Of a DNA stretch of 6,298 nt, positions 1 to 5,047 are shown one piece after another (position 1 is the stretch's first letter; every line of letters begins with the position of its first letter). The stretch comes from JAZQHR01 sp045540695 (lineage in GTDB: Bacteria > Bacillota > Clostridia > UMGS1810): contig JAZQHR010000117.1 of the NCBI GenBank assembly GCA_045540695.1, positions 1-6,298 on the forward strand. The letters run 5' to 3'. The notes under the pieces are model-generated. The model was not told the origin of the DNA, ran no database searches, and saw only the letters and a program-made list of their open reading frames with translations. The translations under genes and the position numbers were made by a program.

Positions 1-44
1 CCATATATGGTATAAATATCATAATATGTAATGTTGATTATTGT

Positions 45-66
45 TTATTATTTTATGGAATAATAA
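45..66. repeat. A/T-only inverted repeat in the operon leader
   Basis: TTATTATT at 45-52 is perfectly mirrored by AATAATAA at 59-66, around a 6-base loop. A second, nested pair, TGATTATT (35-42) with AATAATCA (62-69), is also perfect over 8 bp with 19 bases between the arms. No T-run follows, so it does not look like an intrinsic terminator of an upstream gene. It lies just before a TATAAT box and could be an operator. Such dyads also arise by chance in DNA this AT-rich, and no regulator can be named. Confidence 0.3.
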
Positions 67-75
67 TCATATAAT
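48..75 (+). promoter_or_regulatory. Possible sigma-A type promoter for the atp operon
   Basis: TATAAT at 70-75 is a perfect match to the bacterial -10 consensus. The best -35 at a normal distance is TTATTT (48-53, 16-base spacer), which matches poorly; the better hexamers TTGATT (34-39) and TTGTTT (41-46) are too far away. There is no TG extension before the -10 box. Transcription would start near 82, leaving a leader of about 25 bases that contains the atpI ribosome binding site. The whole region is AT-rich, so a chance match is quite possible and the real promoter may lie left of the window. Confidence 0.35.
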
Positions 76-90
76 ATATAAGTTTAATTC

Positions 91-98
91 AAAGGAGG
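91..98 (+). promoter_or_regulatory. Ribosome binding site of atpI
   Basis: AAAGGAGG ends 7 bases before the ATG at 106. This strong Shine-Dalgarno match fixes the start of the first gene and marks the beginning of the translated operon. Confidence 0.8.
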
Positions 99-105
99 AA
101 TATAT

Positions 106-504
106 ATGATTAAAGCGGACAAGACTGTACTTAAAGAAACAAAATATATTGCCTTTTTTTGTATAGCTTTAAGTATAATTATGCAGATTGTATTTCTTCT
201 TTTAAAAAAGTGGGATTATACGGTTATACTGGGAAATATATTGTCACTTACTGTGGCAGTTTTAAATTTTTATTTTATGGGAATATCTATCCAAAAGGCA
301 CTTTTGGTTGATGAATCTCAAGCAAGGAAGATAATAAAGACTTCGCAAAGTATTAGAAATATGTTCTTGTTTTTGGGAATAGCGATAGGGGTTTTAATAC
401 CTTGCTTTAATACTGTAGCGGTTATTTTGCCAGTGTTTTTTCCAAGAGTTGCGGTTTCATTCCGTCCTCTTTTTGATAAAGAAAAAGGAAGTGATGAAAG
501 TTGA
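106..504 (+). CDS. atpI: ATP synthase subunit I (AtpI-like membrane protein)
   Basis: Small hydrophobic protein of 132 residues, the first gene of the operon. Hydrophobic stretches at about 14-33, 40-60, 86-100 and 101-118 suggest four membrane helices, with a charged loop (about 68-85) between the second and third pairs. Segments such as Leu-Gly-Asn at 42-44 and Phe-Phe-Pro-Arg at 111-114 near the last helix fit the AtpI/ATP synthase I family. Members are not part of the finished enzyme; they are linked to c-ring assembly or to Mg2+ supply, and the sequence alone does not say which applies here. The ATG at 106 follows a strong ribosome binding site. Its stop codon (TGA, 502-504) overlaps the start of atpB, so the two are probably translated together. 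The family is poorly conserved, so the call rests on topology, size and position directly before atpB as much as on motifs. Confidence 0.78.
   Translation: MIKADKTVLKETKYIAFFCIALSIIMQIVFLLLKKWDYTVILGNILSLTVAVLNFYFMGISIQKALLVDESQARKIIKTSQSIRNMFLFLGIAIGVLIPCFNTVAVILPVFFPRVAVSFRPLFDKEKGSDES
485..495 (+). promoter_or_regulatory. Ribosome binding site deciding a TTG start for atpB
   Basis: AAGGAAGTGAT differs by one base from the full anti-Shine-Dalgarno partner AAGGAGGTGAT. It favours initiation at TTG 501, whose first bases overlap the atpI stop (TTGA). The in-frame ATG at 510 is 20 bases beyond the AAGGA core, which is too far for this site. The same 14 bases (485-498) recur before atpA at 2716-2729. 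Confidence 0.55.
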
Positions 505-1391
505 ATAAAATGACACGTCGGTTTATGCTAACAGATATATTTTATATTATTATGATGGCTTTGCCGATATCCTTTTGCATAGTTCTTAAAGTTCTTACCA
601 CACCGGTGTCGGAAGGAATAAGCATATCAGGTGCAAGAATATTTTTCACTCTTACTATGCCTATTCAAAATATGCCAATTACCGAATCGCAGATAAATTC
701 GGGAGCAGTAATAATATCGGTATTCTTTTTGTGCTTGTATCTTACTCATGGTATAAACAGTGGTATATGGCTTAAAAGACATCATTTAGCTGAATGGATA
801 GTGGAAAAAAGCACCGCTCTTGTAACGGGTAATATGGGAGAATATTTTAAAAACTTCTCACCATTTATTGCGGCAATACTGGCACTTTCGGCTTTTTCGA
901 GCTTACTTACTTTGTTCGGACTGTACGCACCGACTTCGGATATCAATATCGTAGCAGGCTGGGCGATACTTGTATTTATCCTTATAACATATTACAAGAT
1001 GAAGTGCGGTCCTGTAGAATATGTAAAAAGCTTTGCAAATCCACCTCTTATGGCACCGCTTAATGTTATAAGTGAGGTTGCAACGCCTATATCTATGGCT
1101 TTCCGTCACTATGGAAATGTCCTTTCGGGCTCGGTTATATCAGTACTTGTAGCAGCAGGTCTACAGGGACTGTCGAATATAGTATTCGGAGCTTTGCCGG
1201 GATTTTTGGGAGAGTTTCCCTTCTTGCAGGTGGGACTGCCTGCTATTTTATCAATTTATTTTGACATATTCAGCGGATGTTTGCAGGCATATATATTTGC
1301 TATGCTTACAATGCTGTATATTGCGGGAGGATTTCCTCTCGAATTATATATGGAACGAAAAAACAAAAAGGCACAAATGTGCAAAGAGTAA
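501..1391 (+). CDS. atpB: F-type ATP synthase subunit a (ion channel of Fo)
   Basis: Subunit a forms the two ion half-channels next to the c ring in the membrane. The protein is 296 residues if started at TTG 501, or 293 from ATG 510. Hydrophobic helices lie near 11-32, 68-85, 121-141, 149-165, 204-224 and 244-276. The essential arginine (E. coli aArg210) is Arg202 in the motif Phe-Arg-His-Tyr-Gly-Asn (201-206), where many relatives have Leu-Arg-Leu-Phe-Gly-Asn. The last helix contains Leu-Gln-Ala-Tyr-Ile-Phe (261-266), equivalent to the E. coli segment around aGln252. The stretch between Arg202 and Gln262 is about 18 residues longer than in E. coli, from a longer loop around 223-245; my recollection is that clostridial a subunits share this. 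The start overlaps atpI by 4 bases, and atpE follows after 15 bases. Identity is certain; only the exact start is open. Confidence 0.95.
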   Translation: MNKMTRRFMLTDIFYIIMMALPISFCIVLKVLTTPVSEGISISGARIFFTLTMPIQNMPITESQINSGAVIISVFFLCLYLTHGINSGIWLKRHHLAEWIVEKSTALVTGNMGEYFKNFSPFIAAILALSAFSSLLTLFGLYAPTSDINIVAGWAILVFILITYYKMKCGPVEYVKSFANPPLMAPLNVISEVATPISMAFRHYGNVLSGSVISVLVAAGLQGLSNIVFGALPGFLGEFPFLQVGLPAILSIYFDIFSGCLQAYIFAMLTMLYIAGGFPLELYMERKNKKAQMCKE

Positions 1392-1393
1392 AT

Positions 1394-1398
1394 GGAGG
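1394..1398 (+). promoter_or_regulatory. Ribosome binding site deciding the atpE start
   Basis: GGAGG lies 8 bases before ATG 1407. An upstream in-frame ATG at 1392 overlaps this site and has no ribosome binding site of its own, so 1407 is the better start. Six T bases (1401-1406) fill the space between the site and the start codon, leaving it unlikely to fold. A strong, open site suits a gene whose product is needed in many copies per enzyme. Confidence 0.75.
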
Positions 1399-1406
1399 TA
1401 TTTTTT

Positions 1407-1688
1407 ATGGAAATCGCAGTTGCAATTATTTTAGGATGTTGTGCACTTGGAGCAGGTACTGCTATGATAGCAGGTATAGGTCCTGGTATCGGTGAAGGTA
1501 ATGCTGTGGCAAAGGCATGTGAAGCTATAGGCAGACAGCCGGAGTGTAAGGGTGATGTAACATCAACTATGCTTATGGGTTGTGCTATCGCTGAAACAAC
1601 AGGTCTTTATGCACTTGTTATAGCTATTTTACTTTTGTTCGTTGCACCTGGAATGTTTGTAGATATACTTATGAGTATAGTTGGTTAA
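1407..1688 (+). CDS. atpE: F-type ATP synthase subunit c, likely Na+-binding
   Basis: Subunit c is the helical hairpin that forms the rotor ring of Fo. The protein has 93 residues from ATG 1407 (98 if the ATG at 1392 were used). Helix 1 is about 3-37, with the Gly-rich packing stretch Ala-Gly-Ile-Gly-Pro-Gly-Ile-Gly-Glu-Gly (22-31). The polar loop Arg-Gln-Pro-Glu (43-46) contacts gamma/epsilon. Helix 2 is about 52-80, with the ion-carrying Glu63. Aligned by eye to the Ilyobacter tartaricus c subunit, the Na+ ligands Gln32, Val63, Glu65, Ser66 and Tyr70 correspond to Glu30, Ile61, Glu63, Thr64 and Tyr68, with a constant offset of two. The Glu63-Thr64-Tyr68 set indicates Na+ binding, and Glu30 in place of Gln gives the two-carboxylate variant described in Fusobacterium nucleatum. 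Five cysteines (11, 12, 38, 47, 59) are unusual for so short a protein. atpF follows after 18 bases. Family identity is certain; Na+ coupling is a strong inference. Confidence 0.96.
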   Translation: MEIAVAIILGCCALGAGTAMIAGIGPGIGEGNAVAKACEAIGRQPECKGDVTSTMLMGCAIAETTGLYALVIAILLLFVAPGMFVDILMSIVG

Positions 1689-1706
1689 TACAGAGAGGAA
1701 ACTATT

Positions 1707-2213
1707 ATGCAATCACTGGAAGTTATATCTGTCAATATATGGCAGACATTAGTTTCGCTGCTTAATTTGTTGCTTTTATTTCTATTGTTTAAACGCTTTC
1801 TTTTTAAGCCGGTTAATAATATGCTTGAAAAACGTCAAAATGAAATTGACGAAAGATATGCAGATGCTGATGAAGCAAAACGTATTGCAGAAAATGACAG
1901 ACAACTATGGGATGAGAAAATCGGCAGTGTAAAGCTAGAAACAGAAGCAATGATTAAAAATGCACAGGATAGTGCAAAAAGGCAGAGTGAAACAATCCTT
2001 TCAAAAGCAAAAGAACAGGCTGAAGGCATTATCCATCAGGCTGAAAACACTGCACAGCTTGAAATGAAAAAAGCGGAAGACGGCATAAAAAGAGAAATTG
2101 TTGAGGTTTCTACTGCTCTTGCCAATAAGATTTTGGAAAGAGAAATAAATGCATCTGACCATCGAAGCCTAATTGATTCATTTATTGAGAAAATAGGTGA
2201 TGACAATGAGTAA
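1707..2213 (+). CDS. atpF: F-type ATP synthase subunit b (peripheral stalk)
   Basis: Subunit b anchors in the membrane and, as a dimer, forms the outer stalk that stops the F1 head from turning. The 168-residue protein has one N-terminal membrane helix (about 11-28, Leu-rich). The conserved Phe-Lys-Pro (33-35) follows, with Glu-Lys-Arg (41-43) shortly after. The remainder, to about residue 150, is highly charged and rich in Ala, Glu, Lys and Gln, as expected for the long coiled coil. The end (about 152-168) should bind delta. Only one b-type gene is present, so a homodimer is expected, not the b/b' pair of phototrophs. AGAGG at 1694-1698 sits 8 bases before ATG 1707. The 3' end overlaps atpH by 8 bases. 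The length is normal for the family. Confidence 0.95.
   Translation: MQSLEVISVNIWQTLVSLLNLLLLFLLFKRFLFKPVNNMLEKRQNEIDERYADADEAKRIAENDRQLWDEKIGSVKLETEAMIKNAQDSAKRQSETILSKAKEQAEGIIHQAENTAQLEMKKAEDGIKREIVEVSTALANKILEREINASDHRSLIDSFIEKIGDDNE
2195..2201 (+). promoter_or_regulatory. Ribosome binding site deciding the atpH start
   Basis: AGGTGAT matches the 3' part of the extended Shine-Dalgarno sequence AAGGAGGTGAT, and its AGG ends 8 bases before ATG 2206. The in-frame GTG 2197 and ATG 2200 lie inside the site itself, and ATG 2221 is too far away, so 2206 is preferred. The site is embedded in the last codons of atpF, which points to coupled translation. Confidence 0.6.
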
Positions 2214-2736
2214 TATAAGTATGGAATATGCAAAGGCACTTTTTATGCTTGCAATGGAAAATGACACTGCCAAAAGTTATGAAGGGGCACTTGAGCTTGT
2301 GTCAGGATTATTTGCAGAAAATCCTGATTATATCAAGCTTTTTTCGTCATACAGCATACCGCTTGACGAAAGACTTGGTGCGATTGACAAGGCTTTTTCG
2401 GATGCACTCCCAAAAGATGTGCTGTCGTTTTTGAAATTACTATGCGAAAAAAGGCACATTGACGAGTTTTTTGAATGTGCTATAGAGTTTAAGGGGATGG
2501 TAAGCGAAATAAGCAAAGTTTCTTATGCAAAGGTCACAAGTGCTGTAGAGCTTAATGACGCAGAAAAAGTCTCTTTAAAAGAAAAACTTGAAAAGATAAG
2601 CGGGCATATTGTAGAACTTGAGTATGCCATTGATAAATCAATACTTGGAGGCTTGGTTGTCGAAATGGACGGCAAGATTATGGACTCAAGCCTTCGAAAA
2701 CATCTCAAAGATGTGAAGGAAGTGATGAATAAATGA
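2206..2736 (+). CDS. atpH: F-type ATP synthase subunit delta
   Basis: Delta (the OSCP homologue) sits on top of the alpha3beta3 head and joins it to the b stalk. The protein has 176 residues from ATG 2206, close to the usual 170-185. The N-terminal helical domain starts with the typical Tyr-Ala-Lys-Ala-Leu-Phe (8-13). The C-terminal end carries the family's conserved pattern: Gly-Gly at 148-149, Gly156, then Asp-Ser-Ser-Leu (160-163) and a terminal helix. Together these make the assignment clear, although delta is one of the least conserved F1 subunits. The start overlaps the end of atpF by 8 bases, and the stop (TGA) overlaps the atpA start as ATGA. I saw no frameshift or missing part. Longer starts at 2197 or 2200 would add only two or three residues. 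Confidence 0.94.
   Translation: MSNISMEYAKALFMLAMENDTAKSYEGALELVSGLFAENPDYIKLFSSYSIPLDERLGAIDKAFSDALPKDVLSFLKLLCEKRHIDEFFECAIEFKGMVSEISKVSYAKVTSAVELNDAEKVSLKEKLEKISGHIVELEYAIDKSILGGLVVEMDGKIMDSSLRKHLKDVKEVMNK
2716..2726 (+). promoter_or_regulatory. Ribosome binding site of atpA inside atpH
   Basis: AAGGAAGTGAT begins 17 bases before ATG 2733 and is one mismatch from the extended Shine-Dalgarno sequence. It falls within the final atpH codons, and the atpH stop overlaps the atpA start (ATGA, 2733-2736), an arrangement typical of translational re-initiation. The sequence and its next three bases are identical to those at the atpI/atpB junction. Confidence 0.55.
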
Positions 2737-4226
2737 GTATAAGACCAGATGAAATAAGTCAAATAATAAAAGAACAGATTAAAAATTATGAGTCAAAGAT
2801 AGAAATGCAGGAAACAGGCACTGTAATACTTGTAGGTGATGGTATTGCACGTGTTTATGGTCTTGAATCGTGTATGGCAAGCGAGCTTCTTGAATTTGAG
2901 GACGGAAGCTTTGGTATGGCACAGAATCTGGAAAACGAAACAGTATCTGTAGCACTGTTGTCAAATAATAATGATATTCACGAAGGCTCGAAAGTACGTC
3001 GTACCGGAAATGTAGTTTCTGTGCCTGTAGGTGATGGACTTCTTGGAAGAGTAGTAGATGCACTTGGAGCACCTATCGACGGAAAAGGTCCGATAGAAAC
3101 TAAAGAATCAAGACCTATCGAGTCAGAAGCACCTGGTATAATTGAAAGAAAGAGCGTATCTGTACCGCTACAGACAGGAATCAAGGCTATAGACAGTATG
3201 ATTCCAATAGGCAGAGGACAGAGAGAGCTGATAATTGGTGACAGACAAACAGGTAAGACAGAAATTGCGATAGATACTATAATCAATCAGAAAAACACCG
3301 GCGTAATATGTATATATGTTGCAATCGGCCAGAAAAACACTGCTGTTGTTCAGCTTGCAAATCAGCTTGCAAATGAAGGTGCTATGGACTATACAATCAT
3401 AGTGTCAGCATCTGCATCGGAAACGGCACCGCTACAGTATGTAGCACCATATTCAGGCTGTGCTATGGCGGAGTATTTTATGGAACAGGGCAAAGATGTC
3501 CTTATAATATATGACGATTTATCAAAACACGCGGTGGCATATCGTGCATTGTCGCTTTTAATTCGCCGTCCTCCCGGACGTGAGGCGTATCCGGGTGACG
3601 TATTTTATCTTCATTCAAGACTTCTTGAAAGAGCAGCGTGTGTTGCTCCTGAATATGGCGGAGGTTCTATAACAGCACTTCCAATCATTGAAACTCAGGC
3701 AGGCGACGTATCTGCATATATTCCGACTAACGTTATATCTATAACAGACGGACAGATATTTTTGGAAACAGAGCTTTTCCACGCGGGCATTATGCCGGCT
3801 ATAAACCCTGGTATATCAGTAAGCCGTGTTGGTGGTTCGGCTCAGCTTAAGGCTATGAAGAAGGTTTCTGGTGAGCTTAAGCTATTATATGCACAGTATC
3901 GTGAGCTTCAGTCGTTTGCACAGTTTGGAAGTGACCTTGACGAAGATACAAAGAGAAGACTTGCACTTGGCGAAAGAATAGTAGAGGTGCTTAAGCAAAA
4001 GAGAAATGCACCTGTACGTGTTGGTTGCCAGGTTGCTATAGTTTATGCGGTTGTAAATGGGTATTTAAACGATGTTCCGGTAAAAAAGGTATCTGAATAT
4101 GAACAGAGGCTTTTTGAACTTCTTGAAGCTGATTATAAGAGTCTTTTAGAGAGATTTGAAAATAACTACTGTGAAGACGAGGATATAAAGCTTCTTGAAG
4201 ATGCACTTTCAAAGATGAAGGAGTAA
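2733..4226 (+). CDS. atpA: F-type ATP synthase subunit alpha
   Basis: Alpha alternates with beta in the F1 head; its nucleotide sites are regulatory, not catalytic, but it supplies the arginine finger to beta. The protein has 497 residues, near the usual 500-510. An N-terminal delta-binding helix and beta-barrel (about 1-95) are followed by the nucleotide-binding domain (about 96-380) and a C-terminal helical domain. The P-loop is Gly-Asp-Arg-Gln-Thr-Gly-Lys-Thr (169-176), with Lys175 and Thr176. The Walker B segment is Leu-Ile-Ile-Tyr-Asp-Asp (257-262). The alpha/beta signature is Pro-Ala-Ile-Asn-Pro-Gly-Ile-Ser-Val-Ser (355-364), directly followed by the arginine finger Arg365. Gln172 of the P-loop is the residue that distinguishes alpha from beta. 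One oddity is Glu177 just after the P-loop, where a small or hydrophobic residue is more usual. A perfect 12-bp tandem repeat encodes Gln-Leu-Ala-Asn twice at 207-214 without changing the length against relatives. atpG follows after 4 bases. Confidence 0.98.
   Translation: MSIRPDEISQIIKEQIKNYESKIEMQETGTVILVGDGIARVYGLESCMASELLEFEDGSFGMAQNLENETVSVALLSNNNDIHEGSKVRRTGNVVSVPVGDGLLGRVVDALGAPIDGKGPIETKESRPIESEAPGIIERKSVSVPLQTGIKAIDSMIPIGRGQRELIIGDRQTGKTEIAIDTIINQKNTGVICIYVAIGQKNTAVVQLANQLANEGAMDYTIIVSASASETAPLQYVAPYSGCAMAEYFMEQGKDVLIIYDDLSKHAVAYRALSLLIRRPPGREAYPGDVFYLHSRLLERAACVAPEYGGGSITALPIIETQAGDVSAYIPTNVISITDGQIFLETELFHAGIMPAINPGISVSRVGGSAQLKAMKKVSGELKLLYAQYRELQSFAQFGSDLDEDTKRRLALGERIVEVLKQKRNAPVRVGCQVAIVYAVVNGYLNDVPVKKVSEYEQRLFELLEADYKSLLERFENNYCEDEDIKLLEDALSKMKE
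3351..3374 (+). repeat. 12-bp perfect tandem repeat inside atpA
   Basis: CAGCTTGCAAAT occurs twice in direct succession (3351-3362 and 3363-3374), encoding Gln-Leu-Ala-Asn twice (alpha residues 207-214). The unit is a multiple of three, so loss or gain by slippage would keep the frame. The surrounding helix has the same length as in other alpha subunits as far as I can align by eye, so the repeat does not appear to be an insertion. Confidence 0.9.
4218..4223 (+). promoter_or_regulatory. Ribosome binding site of atpG
   Basis: AAGGAG in the last two codons of atpA sits 7 bases before ATG 4231. It supports that start and close coupling of alpha and gamma translation. Confidence 0.7.
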
Positions 4227-4230
4227 TATC

Positions 4231-5034
4231 ATGGGTGTAGATATAAAAGGACTGAAAAACCGCATTAAAAGCGTCGATTCTACACTTCATCTTACCAAGG
4301 CAATGGGACTTGTGGCATCTGCGAAGATACGAGGTGCATCGTCTGCTATGATGAAAAGCAGAGAGTATTCAAACGCACTTAGTGATACCATTTCCATGCT
4401 TGCATCAAACAAGGCTTGTGAAAAGAGCGAGTATATGCAAAAAGGCGAAGAGGGCAAAATATGTCTTGTAGCTGTGGCGGGTGACAGAGGCCTTGCAGGC
4501 GGATACAATTCTAATCTTTTTAAGCTTGCAGAGTCTGTTAATGCTGAGAAAATCATCGCTATAGGAAAAAGAACCTGCGAAAGGTATTCTAAAGATATAG
4601 TTAAAACTGAAGGATACAAATACGATGATGCTATTTCTCTTGCAAAATCTCTTTGCGATGAATTTGTAAACGGTAAGTATGAAAAAATTGGTATAGTTTC
4701 AACAAAGTATATATCTATGATGACGCAAACTCCGGAGATTGAATGGGTTTTACCAATCGAAAAGGTGGAAAAAAAGTCAAAGGCGGATATAATATTTGAA
4801 CCGGATGAAAAGACTATTTTAGAAGCGGTTATTGAAGAATATATAGCAGGAAAGATAGTTGCAGCAGCACGCGAAAGCTTTACCTGCGAGGTGGTTGCAA
4901 GACGCTTTGCAATGGATAACGCCGGCAAGAATGCAGGCGAGATGATTGAAGGCTTAAAGCTTGAGTATAACAGAGCAAGACAGAGCGCAATCACACAGGA
5001 AATTACAGAAATTGTAGCCGGAAGCGGCGCATAA
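4231..5034 (+). CDS. atpG: F-type ATP synthase subunit gamma (central shaft)
   Basis: Gamma is the rotating shaft that carries c-ring rotation into the alpha3beta3 head. The protein has 267 residues, somewhat shorter than the roughly 280-290 common in bacteria; the shortening appears to be in the central Rossmann-like domain, and both ends are complete. The N-terminal helix has the usual pattern Leu-Thr-Lys-Ala-Met (21-25), followed by Val-Ala-Ser-Ala-Lys (28-32). The conserved loop Asp-Arg-Gly-Leu-Ala-Gly-Gly-Tyr-Asn (85-93) is clear; relatives often have Cys where Ala89 is. The C-terminal signature Ile-Thr-Gln-Glu-Ile-Thr-Glu-Ile (254-261) closes the protein and, with the N-terminal helix, forms the coiled-coil shaft. 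The start at 4231 has a good ribosome binding site and lies 4 bases after atpA. No frameshift is seen. Confidence 0.96.
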   Translation: MGVDIKGLKNRIKSVDSTLHLTKAMGLVASAKIRGASSAMMKSREYSNALSDTISMLASNKACEKSEYMQKGEEGKICLVAVAGDRGLAGGYNSNLFKLAESVNAEKIIAIGKRTCERYSKDIVKTEGYKYDDAISLAKSLCDEFVNGKYEKIGIVSTKYISMMTQTPEIEWVLPIEKVEKKSKADIIFEPDEKTILEAVIEEYIAGKIVAAARESFTCEVVARRFAMDNAGKNAGEMIEGLKLEYNRARQSAITQEITEIVAGSGA

Positions 5035-5038
5035 GGAG
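5033..5038 (+). promoter_or_regulatory. Ribosome binding site of atpD
   Basis: AAGGAG overlaps the atpG stop codon (TAA, 5032-5034) and ends 9 bases before ATG 5048, which it supports as the beta start. Confidence 0.7.
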
Positions 5039-5047
5039 ACTTAAATT

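Noticed and set aside
1..10. Perfect palindrome CCATATATGG resembling a eukaryotic CArG box
   Set aside because: The CArG box belongs to eukaryotic MADS factors, and all the genes here are bacterial. At the window edge a 10-bp AT-rich palindrome is easily chance.
45..66. A/T inverted repeat as a terminator of an upstream gene
   Set aside because: The stem has no G-C pairs and no T-run follows, so it should not end transcription.
1392..1406. Five-residue N-terminal extension of AtpE from ATG 1392
   Set aside because: This ATG overlaps the GGAGG that serves ATG 1407 and has no ribosome binding site of its own; family members begin close to the 1407 start.
4287..4994. Long open frame of 235 codons on the minus strand opposite atpG
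   Set aside because: It lies wholly inside atpG, is rich in Ser/Ile/Leu as antisense frames of such genes are, and has no recognisable motif. The + strand protein is an unmistakable gamma subunit.
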